Positions 33,725 to 42,624 of a stretch of DNA of 64,000 bases are shown piece after piece. A model generated the notes under the pieces. The model did no database searches and was not told the DNA's origin. It saw only the letters and a program-made list of their open reading frames with translations. The number at the start of each line of letters is the position of its first letter. The first letter of the stretch is position 1. Position numbers and translations under genes: made by a program. Origin of the DNA: an uncultured Lachnospiraceae bacterium (lineage in GTDB: Bacteria; Bacillota; Clostridia; Lachnospirales; Lachnospiraceae); contig CAKREB010000001.1 in NCBI GenBank assembly GCA_934317005.1, positions 186,001 to 250,000 on the forward strand, given 5' to 3'.

Positions 33725-34384
33725 CTAGTGCAGACTGTGTCTTTTCTGACGAAGATACGGAATCAGCTTGTATACCAGTGCCGAATAGAACAAATACAGG
33801 AGTAGTCCGGTAATCACGTCTAAGAAAGAGTGCTGCTTTAAGAACATGGTAGACAGACAGATAAGCGAGCACAGCAAAAGCGATGCGATGCGCCAGCCGT
33901 GTCTGTTCCGGAAGGAGTGGCTGGTAGCAAAGGCAATGTGAATCGCAATCGAGTTATAGACATGTATGCTTGGCAGCACATTTGTCTTGGTGTCCGATGC
34001 ATAAATAAATGAAACAATATCTGTCAGCAGATTGGGATGAGCAAAAGAAGCCGGTCTTAGATTCTGCTCGTTTGGGAACAGATAGTAGATGAGAAGACAG
34101 GTGCTCATACCTAAGATCAATGTAATGACACAGTGATAGTAGTCCTCTAAATGATCTTTTTGAAAATATAAATAAACAATCACAACAAGTACATAGAGAA
34201 ACCAGATGCCATATGGAATGACAAATAGTTCACAAAATGGAATCCAGTCATCTACAGCACAATGAATGTCACGAAATGGGACATTATCTCTGGCTTCCAG
34301 CCAGTTAAAGCAGTAAAGATAGATTGGCAGATATATAATGAATAAAGCGTGTTTGTTATTTTGTAGAAATTTCTTCCAGTTCAT
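33725..34384 (-). CDS. PAP2-superfamily membrane phosphatase
   Basis: This is a 219-residue membrane protein with about six helices. It carries the acid phosphatase motifs: NEQNLRP (reduced first motif), PSIHVYNS (second, with the catalytic histidine) and STMFLKQHSFLDV (third). Relatives remove phosphate from lipids such as undecaprenyl diphosphate or phosphatidic acid, and some are related to inositol phosphorylceramide synthases. AAAGGA precedes the ATG. It lies 18 bases after the DUF5662 gene on the same strand and is convergent with the aminopeptidase gene. Confidence 0.9.
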   Translation of the reverse strand: MNWKKFLQNNKHALFIIYLPIYLYCFNWLEARDNVPFRDIHCAVDDWIPFCELFVIPYGIWFLYVLVVIVYLYFQKDHLEDYYHCVITLILGMSTCLLIYYLFPNEQNLRPASFAHPNLLTDIVSFIYASDTKTNVLPSIHVYNSIAIHIAFATSHSFRNRHGWRIASLLLCSLICLSTMFLKQHSFLDVITGLLLYLFYSALVYKLIPYLRQKRHSLH

Positions 34385-34402
34385 AAAAAATCCTTTCTGG
34401 AA

Positions 34403-34963
34403 TTACCACTTTGGTGAATGCTTCCAGTCAATATTTTTTCGTATATAGTCAAAAGTTGCATCCTCTCCCTGTTTGGCAAGCATATGCAGTAATTTTTCCA
34501 ACAGCTCTTTGGTGTCCTTGTGAAGGATATAGTGCTGCTTGTTCTTCTCGTAATATGCCAGGGCAAAGGTATCATCATAATCGTTTCGGTTGTAGTTTTT
34601 ACTCGCTGCTACACGATCACAGAACATCTCCAGCACATAGCGGGTAGGCATAGGCATACCTTGCAGGCCTTCGCTTGGATCAAGCGTAAAATCGATCCAG
34701 TATTCATAGTGATGCCGGTTTCTTCCTTTATGGTGAAGCCATGCAGAGGAGTAACCCTTTGTCTTTTTTTCGCCGAAGTTCGGGCTTTTTTTGCCACCCT
34801 GATAGTTTTTTACACCATTTATAAATTCTACAGGAGAATATTTTGACCAGTCATGCATGATTCCCTGCTTGTACAATCCGGCACGAAAGCAGTAATGCCG
34901 CACCAGCTTTTTGTGATGCAGGATCGTTTTAAGATGTCCCCAAAAGTTATGCCAAAGACTCAT
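34403..34963 (-). CDS. DUF5662 family protein
   Basis: This is a 186-residue soluble protein of a family I know as DUF5662, common in gut Firmicutes and without a known function. Conserved blocks are FRAGLYKQGIMHDWSKYSP near residue 26 and AWLHHKGRNRHHYEYWIDF near 74. The many histidines and aspartates suggest metal binding, which is an inference. AGGAAGTGAG precedes the ATG. It forms a two-gene unit with the PAP2 gene. Confidence 0.8.
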   Translation of the reverse strand: MSLWHNFWGHLKTILHHKKLVRHYCFRAGLYKQGIMHDWSKYSPVEFINGVKNYQGGKKSPNFGEKKTKGYSSAWLHHKGRNRHHYEYWIDFTLDPSEGLQGMPMPTRYVLEMFCDRVAASKNYNRNDYDDTFALAYYEKNKQHYILHKDTKELLEKLLHMLAKQGEDATFDYIRKNIDWKHSPKW

Positions 34964-35125
34964 GGACTCACTTCCTTTTTAGTTAGTATAGGAAATTGTT
35001 TATACAATAGTGCGCAGAGCAAATGCATTGACATTCGCCCTTTTTGAATATCTTGTACGCATCTATCTAATATAACATAACTTGTTCCAAAATCATAGTG
35101 TTGTCATCGAAAGTTAAGCTTTTCT

Positions 35126-36139
35126 TTAGTAATAGCGGTTTTCCTTCCGCCATTGCTTTGGTGTGGTTCCTTTATGCTTTTTGAAGGTGCGGATCAGGTG
35201 ACTGCAATCAGCAAATCCGGTTTCCTGACTGATATAAGTCAGATCAAGATCAGTAAAGCGCAACAGATCCATAACCTTGTTGATGCGGATAAATTCGATA
35301 TATTCTTTGCAGGACTGGTTATAGGTCTGGCGAAAGAGCTTTGCAAAGTAAGAGTAGCTCATGTTGCAGTGGGCAGCGAGATCCTGCACCTGAAGAGCCT
35401 CATTGCAATGGTGATCGATATACTGGGTGATCTCTTCAAAGGCGCGGCTTCCGACGGCAAGCTGATGTGCCGTGTCATTTGGCTTGACACCGTTTTGCAG
35501 CCAGATGCGCATCAGTGTGGTCAGAAGCATGGAAGTGACAGAACCGGCAGCAATGTCATATCCATACTGCTGTGTGCTCATCTCATCGATGCAGGATGCC
35601 GTCCAGTCTGCAATCGGGTATTGCTGCAAAGCATCTGCAGAAAAGTAGATATTTCCCGGATCTGTTTCAAAGGCTCGTACCAGTGTCTTGGAAAAATTTG
35701 TTTTGAAACGGTTATTGGCATTGAGAAAGTTAAGATCAAACTTTAACACCTCGTAGCGGATATTTCCGGACACCGTAGTTTCCGTGTTAGAGATAGGATA
35801 GATAGCGTTATGCTGTGCATTGATCTTCGGGACGGGTGCATCCTCATACAGACGGCACTGGGATGCAGTCTTTTGTGGGTTTAAGCCATAGGATATAGTG
35901 GGGTCATAGAGGATATCTAAAGCATGTACCTTCTGTGGGCAGAAGATGATCAGATCACCGGTATGCAGTCCGTAGACAGCATCTGCACAGGTTGCCTCGA
36001 TGGAGCCTTCCAGCATATAGATGATTTCGATAAAGTAGTGCCAGTGTGGCAGGATTGGGAAGTTACCGGGGCATAGTACATGGTGAAAGGCTTCCATAGG
36101 ATGATTTAGCCCGTCGGTGTATTCAAATAGATTTTGCAT
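35126..36139 (-). CDS. AraC family transcriptional regulator
   Basis: This is a 337-residue regulator. An N-terminal cupin sensor (ILPHWHYFIEIIYMLEGSIE, GLHTGDLIIFCPQKVH) is followed by a C-terminal AraC DNA-binding domain of about 100 residues with two helix-turn-helix units (LAAHCNMSYSYFAKLFRQ; ISQETGFADCSHLIRTFKKH). This layout is typical for control of sugar use or stress transport genes. The start at 36139 follows AAAGGAG. It is divergent from the ABC exporter pair at 36592, about 450 bases away, so that pair is a possible target. The ligand is unknown. Confidence 0.92.
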   Translation of the reverse strand: MQNLFEYTDGLNHPMEAFHHVLCPGNFPILPHWHYFIEIIYMLEGSIEATCADAVYGLHTGDLIIFCPQKVHALDILYDPTISYGLNPQKTASQCRLYEDAPVPKINAQHNAIYPISNTETTVSGNIRYEVLKFDLNFLNANNRFKTNFSKTLVRAFETDPGNIYFSADALQQYPIADWTASCIDEMSTQQYGYDIAAGSVTSMLLTTLMRIWLQNGVKPNDTAHQLAVGSRAFEEITQYIDHHCNEALQVQDLAAHCNMSYSYFAKLFRQTYNQSCKEYIEFIRINKVMDLLRFTDLDLTYISQETGFADCSHLIRTFKKHKGTTPKQWRKENRYY

Positions 36140-36591
36140 ATTTTTCTCCTTTGGATTTATTATCATAAGAAATATGTTTGACTTTTCAAATTGTATTTAG
36201 CATAACAGAGAAAAAGTAAAAAATCCACAATTTTTTTCTATTTTTAAAATGTCTGTTACATATCCAAAAAGTACCGTAAAATAATGCAAAAAATGCGGTA
36301 TACTTAATTAGGGGAAAGTGTTAATGTTCTATTTTTGTTAGAGATATGGCAGATTGACACAGAAAACAGGGTGAAAAAAAGTGCGAAAAGGGAGGAGTTG
36401 GAAAAAATATATAAGAGAATAGATTTGTTCAATTTATAGTTTGGTATGTTCTATGAATTACGGTGTCATCTTTCTAAAATGAAACGCATTGAAAGAAATG
36501 TGCAGATTCGGTCTGGATAAAGCTGGATGGCATAGAAGAGGATATTTTCAAAGAAATAAAAATGAAAGATAAGAAAAGGGGGTTACATGTT
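36140..36591. other. Intergenic region between AraC and the ABC exporter
   Basis: About 450 A+T-rich bases with no gene. It should hold two divergent promoters. A TACCGTAAAATAATGCAAAA stretch near 36271 and GCGGTATACTTAATTAGG near 36295 are the only patterned parts. I see no riboswitch or terminator. Confidence 0.4.
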
Positions 36592-38322
36592 ATGACACCA
36601 ATGAAGTGGTTTTATTCTTTCTTAGCAAAATATAAGTGGCGCATGATCATCGGAATGGTGCTTGTGACGATTTTGTCTGCGGCATCTTTAGCAAGTCCGT
36701 ACATATCAAAGGTGATCGTTGATAATGTCATTCAGGGACAGGATCAGAATCTTTTGATGCCGATGATCGCTGTGCTGATAGGACTTGTGGTTGTAAAGGG
36801 CGTATGCCGTGTGACATCGCAGGTATTGTTTGAAACAAGTTCGCAGGGAGTACTGTTTGCGATGCGTGATAAGGTGTACCGGAAGCTGTTGCAGGAGGAT
36901 TTCGCATTTTACAACAAGAACCGTACCGGTGATCTGATGAGCCGGCAGACAGGTGATATGGATGCGATTCGTCACTTTGTAGCATATGTAATCTATACGG
37001 TATATGAAAACGTTTTGTACTTTGTGCTGTCCTTAGTTATGATCTTTCATACCAACGTACCGCTTGCGCTTTGTATGGTAGTTGTGCTGCCGCTTGCTGC
37101 GCTGACTACCTATATGCAGTCAAAAAGTGTTAAGCCGGCATTTAAGAAGTGCCGTGACGCATTTTCCAGTCTGAATGCATTTGTACAGGAAAATATCAGT
37201 GGAAACCGTGTGGTAAAGGCTTTTGCCAAAGAAGATTATGAGATGGAAAAGTTTGCGGTAGAAAATGATAAGTACCGTGAAGCAGAGTTTGGGGCAGCTT
37301 CTATCTGGAAAAAGTATGTACCGATTTTTGAGTTTCTGGCATATGCACTTACGATTATTCTGATGCTGGTTGGCGGTATCATGGTAGTGGGAAAGCAGAT
37401 GACTATGGGTGATCTGGTTGCTGTAAATGGTTATTTGTGGATGCTTACGACACCTCTTCGTATGGCAGGCTGGTGGGTAAATGATATCCAGAGATTTACT
37501 ACATCTGTAGAGAAAATATATGATACCTATTCCGCAGATCCAGATGTGAAATATCCGAGGCAGCCGGTCAAAAGAAAGCATCTGGAGGGAAATATTGAGT
37601 TTCGTGATGTTTCCTATCGCGCAGATGATGAAGATATTTTGCAGGATGTCAGCTTTAAGGTAAAGAAGGATCAGACAATCGGCATCATCGGAACGACGGG
37701 TGCCGGAAAGTCAACATTGATCAATCTGCTGTGCCGCTTCTTTGATGTGACAGACGGTGAGATCTTAGTAGACGGTGTCAACGTTAAGGATATGGATCTG
37801 TATGATCTGCGTGATAACATTGGTATTGCCATGCAGGATGTGTTCCTTTTTTCGGACACGATTGAGGGAAATATTGCTTATGGTAAGCCGGACTGCAGCT
37901 TTGAAAGAGTGAAGGAGGCTGCAAAGATGGCAGATGCGAATCTGTTTATCCAGAATCTGCCGGAAGGCTATGATACGATGGTTGGTGAGCGTGGCGTAGG
38001 CTTGTCCGGTGGTCAGAAGCAGAGAATCTCGCTGGCGAGAGCGCTTCTAAAGGATCCGGCAATCCTTGTGCTAGATGATACGACATCTGCCGTAGATATG
38101 GAAACAGAGAGCTATATTCAAAAACAGTTAGAAAATATTAATCATTCCTGCACGATCTTTATTATTGCATATCGTATTTCTTCTATTATGAATGCGGATC
38201 AGATTTTTGTGCTGGATCAGGGCAGGATCATTGAACGTGGAACACATGAGGAGCTTTTGAAGCAGGGTGGCTATTATGCTACTGTTTACAAGCATCAGTT
38301 TCCGATGAAGGAAGGGGAGTGA
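36592..38322 (+). CDS. Heterodimeric ABC exporter, subunit with degenerate ATP site
   Basis: This 576-residue half-transporter has six membrane helices (about 10-310) and one ATPase domain (about 330-576). Walker A is GTTGAGKST and the signature LSGGQKQR is canonical. The catalytic glutamate after Walker B is aspartate (LVLDDTTSAVD), and the H-loop histidine is tyrosine (IIAYRIS). Together with the next gene it makes one active and one degenerate ATP site, as in BmrCD or TM287/288 drug exporters. The start at 36592 is preferred because AAAAGGGGG lies nine bases upstream. The next gene begins seven bases after its stop. Confidence 0.93.
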   Translation: MTPMKWFYSFLAKYKWRMIIGMVLVTILSAASLASPYISKVIVDNVIQGQDQNLLMPMIAVLIGLVVVKGVCRVTSQVLFETSSQGVLFAMRDKVYRKLLQEDFAFYNKNRTGDLMSRQTGDMDAIRHFVAYVIYTVYENVLYFVLSLVMIFHTNVPLALCMVVVLPLAALTTYMQSKSVKPAFKKCRDAFSSLNAFVQENISGNRVVKAFAKEDYEMEKFAVENDKYREAEFGAASIWKKYVPIFEFLAYALTIILMLVGGIMVVGKQMTMGDLVAVNGYLWMLTTPLRMAGWWVNDIQRFTTSVEKIYDTYSADPDVKYPRQPVKRKHLEGNIEFRDVSYRADDEDILQDVSFKVKKDQTIGIIGTTGAGKSTLINLLCRFFDVTDGEILVDGVNVKDMDLYDLRDNIGIAMQDVFLFSDTIEGNIAYGKPDCSFERVKEAAKMADANLFIQNLPEGYDTMVGERGVGLSGGQKQRISLARALLKDPAILVLDDTTSAVDMETESYIQKQLENINHSCTIFIIAYRISSIMNADQIFVLDQGRIIERGTHEELLKQGGYYATVYKHQFPMKEGE

Positions 38323-38329
38323 GAAGATT

Positions 38330-40108
38330 ATGGCAAGAAACCGTTATGATATGGACGAAGTGCTGGAAGAAAAGTTTGATATCAATCAGGTTAGACGTCT
38401 GGGCAAATATATCATTCCGCATAAGAAAAAAATGTTAATGGCATTGTTTTTGATGTTGTCATCCTCTTTTCTGGCAACCTTTATTCCGAAGTTTGTGCAG
38501 ATAGAGATGGATGACTATATTCCGAATGGAGATATCCAAAAGATTGTCGGTCTGTCAATCCTGACTGCAGTAATCTGTATCTATCTGGTGGTCTGCATCC
38601 GTTTGAAGATTAATCTGACGATGCAGGTCGGACAGGACATTATTCACCAGCTGCGCGAGGATATTTTCTCTCATTTGCAGGAACTGCCTTTCAGCTATTA
38701 TGATGAGCGTCCGCATGGAAAGATTCAGGTGCGGGTGGTCAATTATGTCAACAATCTGAGTGATATTTTGTCCAATGGAATTTTGCAGACGATCACGGAT
38801 CTGTTTAATCTGTTCTTTATTATCGGATTTATGTTCAGCATGAGTGTGCGACTGACCTTGATCTGTCTGTGCGGTCTGCCGGTACTGATTCTTTTTGTGG
38901 TATTTATTAAGAAAAAGCAGCATTATGCATGGCAGGTACAGAGTAACAAGCAGTCCAATCTGAATGCGTACATTTCTGAGAGTATTAACGGAATCCGTGT
39001 GACGCAGGCATTTGTCAGAGAGCGGGAAAACACAGATATCTTCAATCAGTTAAGCCAGAAGTACAGGGAATCATGGTTACGTGCTACCTACTATAGCTTT
39101 GCGATGGGACCGATGGTCGATCTGATTTCGACGATCACAACAGCGTTTGTCTATGTCCTCGGTGTTTCCTATATCGCAGGCGGTGGCAGATATGGTGTTA
39201 CAGTCGGTGTGCTGATCGCATTTACATCATATATCAGTCGTTTCTGGACACCGATCAATACGATTGCAAGCTTTTATAACAGCGTGGTCACAGCCGTTTC
39301 TTATCTGGAAAGAATTTTTGAAACGATTGATGAACCGGTAGAAGTAAAGGATGCGCCGGATGCGATTGAAATGCCAGCGATTCACGGTGAGGTTGCATTT
39401 GATCATGTCAATTTCAGCTATGAGGATGATGTGCCAATCTTAAAGGATGTAAGCTTTGAGGTAAAGAAGGGAGAAACGATTGCGTTTGTAGGACCTACGG
39501 GTGCCGGAAAGAGTACGATCGTTAATCTGCTCAGCCGCTTCTACAATGTAGATTCCGGAAGAGTGCTGATTGACGGGGTAGACATTTCGAAGGTTACGTT
39601 ACATTCCCTTAGACAGCAGATGGGTGTCATGATGCAGGATAGCTTTATCTTTAGCGGAACGATCATGGATAATATCCGCTATGGAAATAAAGAAGCAACG
39701 GATGAAGAAGTCATTCGTGCCGCAAAGACGGTTTGTGCACATGATTTTATCATGCAGATGGAGGATGGCTATCAGACACAGGTAAATGAGCGCGGAAGCC
39801 GTTTGTCGGTAGGACAGCGTCAGTTGATCTCCTTTGCAAGAGCCTTGCTTGCTGATCCGGCAATCCTGATCTTAGATGAAGCAACGTCCAGCATTGATAC
39901 GGAAACGGAGATTGTGCTTCAGAAGGGACTGAACCGGCTGCTTGAGGGAAGAACTTCCTTTATCATTGCGCATCGCCTGTCTACGATCCAGAGTGCAGAC
40001 TGCATTATGTACATCAGTGATGGCGGGATTGCAGAAAAGGGAACGCATGAGGAGCTTCTGGCACAAAAGGGAAAATACTATGAGCTGTGTATGGCGCAGG
40101 CGAGATAG
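38330..40108 (+). CDS. Heterodimeric ABC exporter, catalytic partner subunit
   Basis: This 592-residue half-transporter has six helices (about 30-330) and an ATPase domain (about 350-592). Walker A is GPTGAGKST, Walker B with catalytic glutamate is LILDEATSSID, and the H-loop is IIAHRLST, all canonical. Its signature is altered to LSVGQRQ. This complements the partner: the altered signature faces the partner's altered Walker B, and the good halves face each other. AAGGGGAGTG precedes the ATG. The pair probably exports drugs or lipids. A terminator follows at 40156. Confidence 0.94.
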   Translation: MARNRYDMDEVLEEKFDINQVRRLGKYIIPHKKKMLMALFLMLSSSFLATFIPKFVQIEMDDYIPNGDIQKIVGLSILTAVICIYLVVCIRLKINLTMQVGQDIIHQLREDIFSHLQELPFSYYDERPHGKIQVRVVNYVNNLSDILSNGILQTITDLFNLFFIIGFMFSMSVRLTLICLCGLPVLILFVVFIKKKQHYAWQVQSNKQSNLNAYISESINGIRVTQAFVRERENTDIFNQLSQKYRESWLRATYYSFAMGPMVDLISTITTAFVYVLGVSYIAGGGRYGVTVGVLIAFTSYISRFWTPINTIASFYNSVVTAVSYLERIFETIDEPVEVKDAPDAIEMPAIHGEVAFDHVNFSYEDDVPILKDVSFEVKKGETIAFVGPTGAGKSTIVNLLSRFYNVDSGRVLIDGVDISKVTLHSLRQQMGVMMQDSFIFSGTIMDNIRYGNKEATDEEVIRAAKTVCAHDFIMQMEDGYQTQVNERGSRLSVGQRQLISFARALLADPAILILDEATSSIDTETEIVLQKGLNRLLEGRTSFIIAHRLSTIQSADCIMYISDGGIAEKGTHEELLAQKGKYYELCMAQAR

Positions 40109-40155
40109 TCTGCTTCCTGCCACAGGAAATATAAAAGAATATATAGCAAATTTGT

Positions 40156-40195
40156 ATGCTCTGTTCTGCCGGCAAGTGGGACAGAGCATTTTTAA
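40156..40195 (+). terminator. Terminator of the ABC exporter unit
   Basis: ATGCTCTGTTC pairs with GGACAGAGCAT (one G-U pair) and is followed by TTTTT. Confidence 0.8.
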
Positions 40196-40202
40196 GTTTA
40201 AG

Positions 40203-40231
40203 TTGTGTCTGACCGGAAGTTTTGCTATGAT
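40203..40231 (+). promoter_or_regulatory. Promoter of the thioesterase unit
   Basis: TTGTGT, 17 bases, TATGAT, with an untranslated leader of about 100 bases before the gene at 40339. Confidence 0.6.
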
Positions 40232-40338
40232 ATAAGTTGAGCGTTTCTTCGCATTCGGAGAAAGAGAAGAATCTTAAAAAAGAATGCAGACGCGGGGGAA
40301 ATTTGTCGGGTTTTGTAATACAGAAAGGAAGTCAAAAA

Positions 40339-41046
40339 ATGTATACTTTTGACAGTAGAGTACGTTATAGTGAAACAGCAGAGGATGGCAGAATCAGTCT
40401 GAACGCCATTATAGATTATATGCAGGATTGTACTAATTTCCAATCAGAGGATCTTGGAGTTGGTCTGGAGTTTCATGCAAAGCATGGTCTGATGTGGGTG
40501 CTAAACTCATGGCAGATTATCGTGGAACAGTACCCGAAGATGGGGGAAATGATCACGGTGGGAACACAATCTACCGGATATGAGAAGATGTTTGGGTATC
40601 GTAACTTTTTGATTACGGATGCGCAGGGCGCGTGTGTGGCTAAGGCGAATTCAAACTGGGTTTTGATGGATCTGAAAAAGGGACGTCCGATGATCGTAAC
40701 ACCGGAAATCGGTGATGTGTATGGTAAGGCAGAGCCTTTAGAGATGGAATATGCGCCACGCAAGATTAAGCTGCCGGAGGGCGGTACAGCGCAGGAAGAG
40801 ATTGTTGTACATGAATATCATCTGGATACCAACCATCATGTGAACAATCGTCAGTATGTGCAGATGGCAATGGAGTTTTTAGATCAGGGTACGAGGGTAA
40901 AAGAGCTTCGTGTAGAATACAAGAAGCAGGCGGTCTTAGGAGACCGGATCACACCGGTTGTATATGATGTCAGTGATGCCGAGCGTATCATCTCTCTCAA
41001 TGCAGACGATGGAAAGCCTTTTGCGGTGGTACAGTTTTTTTGGTAA
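40339..41046 (+). CDS. Acyl-ACP thioesterase
   Basis: This is a 235-residue double hot-dog enzyme of the FatA/FatB-like bacterial family. It releases fatty acids from acyl carrier protein. The first hot-dog half begins MYTFDSRVRYSETAEDGRIS, and the second half holds the catalytic region YHLDTNHHVNNRQYVQMAME. The length is normal for bacterial members. The start at 40339 follows GAAAGGAAG and gives the usual family N-terminus. It is cytoplasmic. It precedes the O-acetylation cluster on the same strand, with a promoter of its own. Confidence 0.92.
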   Translation: MYTFDSRVRYSETAEDGRISLNAIIDYMQDCTNFQSEDLGVGLEFHAKHGLMWVLNSWQIIVEQYPKMGEMITVGTQSTGYEKMFGYRNFLITDAQGACVAKANSNWVLMDLKKGRPMIVTPEIGDVYGKAEPLEMEYAPRKIKLPEGGTAQEEIVVHEYHLDTNHHVNNRQYVQMAMEFLDQGTRVKELRVEYKKQAVLGDRITPVVYDVSDAERIISLNADDGKPFAVVQFFW

Positions 41047-41131
41047 AGTAACATCGGTCGTTTTTGGGGTATAACATTTTGGTGAGGTAGGTTTTCGTGC
41101 CGTCGGGCAAAGATGGCAGAGCGGAGGGGAT

Positions 41132-41884
41132 ATGGTTATTAGTATATGTAGTATTATGCTTGGGATTATCAGCATAATATATTTTATCGGTTACGTTGTC
41201 TGGGCAGGGATCAACTCTTCCTTTTTATATATCTGGGCGGTTCTTGGAGTGGTACTGATCGCATATGGTGTAGGATATCATTATATTGATCAGGCAGGGC
41301 TTGTCTTATGGAAGCGTGTCGCGCATGGAGTAGGAGTAGCTTTTTTGCTGTGCATAGTTGGAGGCTTGTGCATGGTCGGAAAACTTGTCTGGGAAGGAAA
41401 TGCTGCACCGGATGCCAATGCAGATTATATGATCGTGCTTGGCGGGCATGTATATGGAGAACGGATGAGTCAGAACCTATGGTATCGTGTGGATGCTGCC
41501 TATCAGTATCTGCAGGGCAATCCAAACACAAAGGCAGTGCTTTCCGGTGGAAAAGGACAGGGGGAGAGCATCACAGAAGCGGAAGCGATGTATCGGTATC
41601 TGGTAAAGCATGGGATTGCTAAGGATCGTCTTTTGCGGGAGGAAACCTCTGTGAATACCGATGAAAATATTAGAAACAGTATCAAACTGATAGGAAGCAA
41701 GACAAAGAAAGTGATCATTGTCAGCAACGATTATCATATTTATCGGGCAAAGAGGATTGCGCGAAAGCAGGGTTGCAGCAATGTGGAAGCAATCGGTTCT
41801 AAGACACATGCCTACACGGCACCGAATGCTTATGTGCGTGAGGTGATCGCTGTGATCAAATATAAGCTCTGTGGACAGATTTAA
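41132..41884 (+). CDS. YdcF/SanA-like DUF218 membrane protein
   Basis: This 250-residue protein has three N-terminal membrane helices (about 3-90) and a DUF218 domain outside the membrane (about 100-250). Family motifs are DYMIVLGGHVYGERMS, AVLSGGKGQGE, EAEAMYRYLVKHGI, RLLREETSVNTDENI and VIIVSNDYHIYRAKRIA. DUF218 proteins are linked to cell envelope integrity and perhaps to handling of lipid-linked precursors. GGAGGGGAT precedes the ATG. It lies just upstream of the acetylation genes and may share their transcript. Confidence 0.88.
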   Translation: MVISICSIMLGIISIIYFIGYVVWAGINSSFLYIWAVLGVVLIAYGVGYHYIDQAGLVLWKRVAHGVGVAFLLCIVGGLCMVGKLVWEGNAAPDANADYMIVLGGHVYGERMSQNLWYRVDAAYQYLQGNPNTKAVLSGGKGQGESITEAEAMYRYLVKHGIAKDRLLREETSVNTDENIRNSIKLIGSKTKKVIIVSNDYHIYRAKRIARKQGCSNVEAIGSKTHAYTAPNAYVREVIAVIKYKLCGQI

Positions 41885-41911
41885 TAAAGATAAGGTTAGA
41901 TGAGGTAAATT

Positions 41912-42607
41912 ATGGCAAAAGAGAAGAAAATGAAGATCAAACAAAAGCTTACAAAAGTTAAAAATCAGGAAAAGAAACAAAGCAGTGATAAGAAAAAGCA
42001 GGATACGGTAAAAAAGGAAGCAGAAAAAAGTACGGAAAGACCAGCCAGAGCAAAGGTTGATGTGCGAACGGTCTTACTCGGTGTGTTTGGGATTTTTATT
42101 GCATTTGTCATGGGATGGGGTGTTTGCCAGACGGTGCGCAGCATTAACACAGCAGGTCAGATGAATGTGGTTACGGCAGAACCGATTAAAAAGATAGAAG
42201 ATAATTCAAGAAACGAAGGAAAGAAGATAGATGTGGATGCTTTGGTCGAGAAGGTGTTAGATCAGGTCGCCTTTGACGCAGAGTTAAATAAATTGGATGA
42301 TTCTGTTGCAGAGGGCATGATTGAAACAACGGAGGGAACCAAGCTTCAGATTTATATGGGAAATGGTACATATGCAGATGAACTTTTGGTCATGACAGCA
42401 AAGAGTGAGGCGGATGCCAAAAAGAATCAGGAATATGCAGCGGCACATCTGCAGGAGGCCAAGTCAACCTTCCGTGATTATATTCCGAAAGAGGCAAAGA
42501 AGGTGGAAAACGCACTTAATATACGTTGTGGCTGCTATGTGATCGTGTGCGTTACATCAGATTATGAAACGGCAGAGCAGGTCATTAATTCGGTGATTAA
42601 AAAATAG
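41912..42607 (+). CDS. DUF4358 domain protein of the O-acetylation cluster
   Basis: This is a 231-residue membrane-anchored protein. A Lys-rich cytoplasmic tail (about 1-48) precedes one helix (TVLLGVFGIFIAFVMGWGV). An outside DUF4358 domain (about 100-231; LVEKVLDQVAFDAELNKLDD, YADELLVMTAKSEADAKKNQ) follows. DUF4358 genes repeatedly sit beside MBOAT and DHHW genes in Firmicutes, so a supporting role in surface acetylation is inferred. The next gene starts 17 bases after its stop. Confidence 0.8.
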   Translation: MAKEKKMKIKQKLTKVKNQEKKQSSDKKKQDTVKKEAEKSTERPARAKVDVRTVLLGVFGIFIAFVMGWGVCQTVRSINTAGQMNVVTAEPIKKIEDNSRNEGKKIDVDALVEKVLDQVAFDAELNKLDDSVAEGMIETTEGTKLQIYMGNGTYADELLVMTAKSEADAKKNQEYAAAHLQEAKSTFRDYIPKEAKKVENALNIRCGCYVIVCVTSDYETAEQVINSVIKK

Positions 42608-42624
42608 CTAAGGATGGAGAATCT

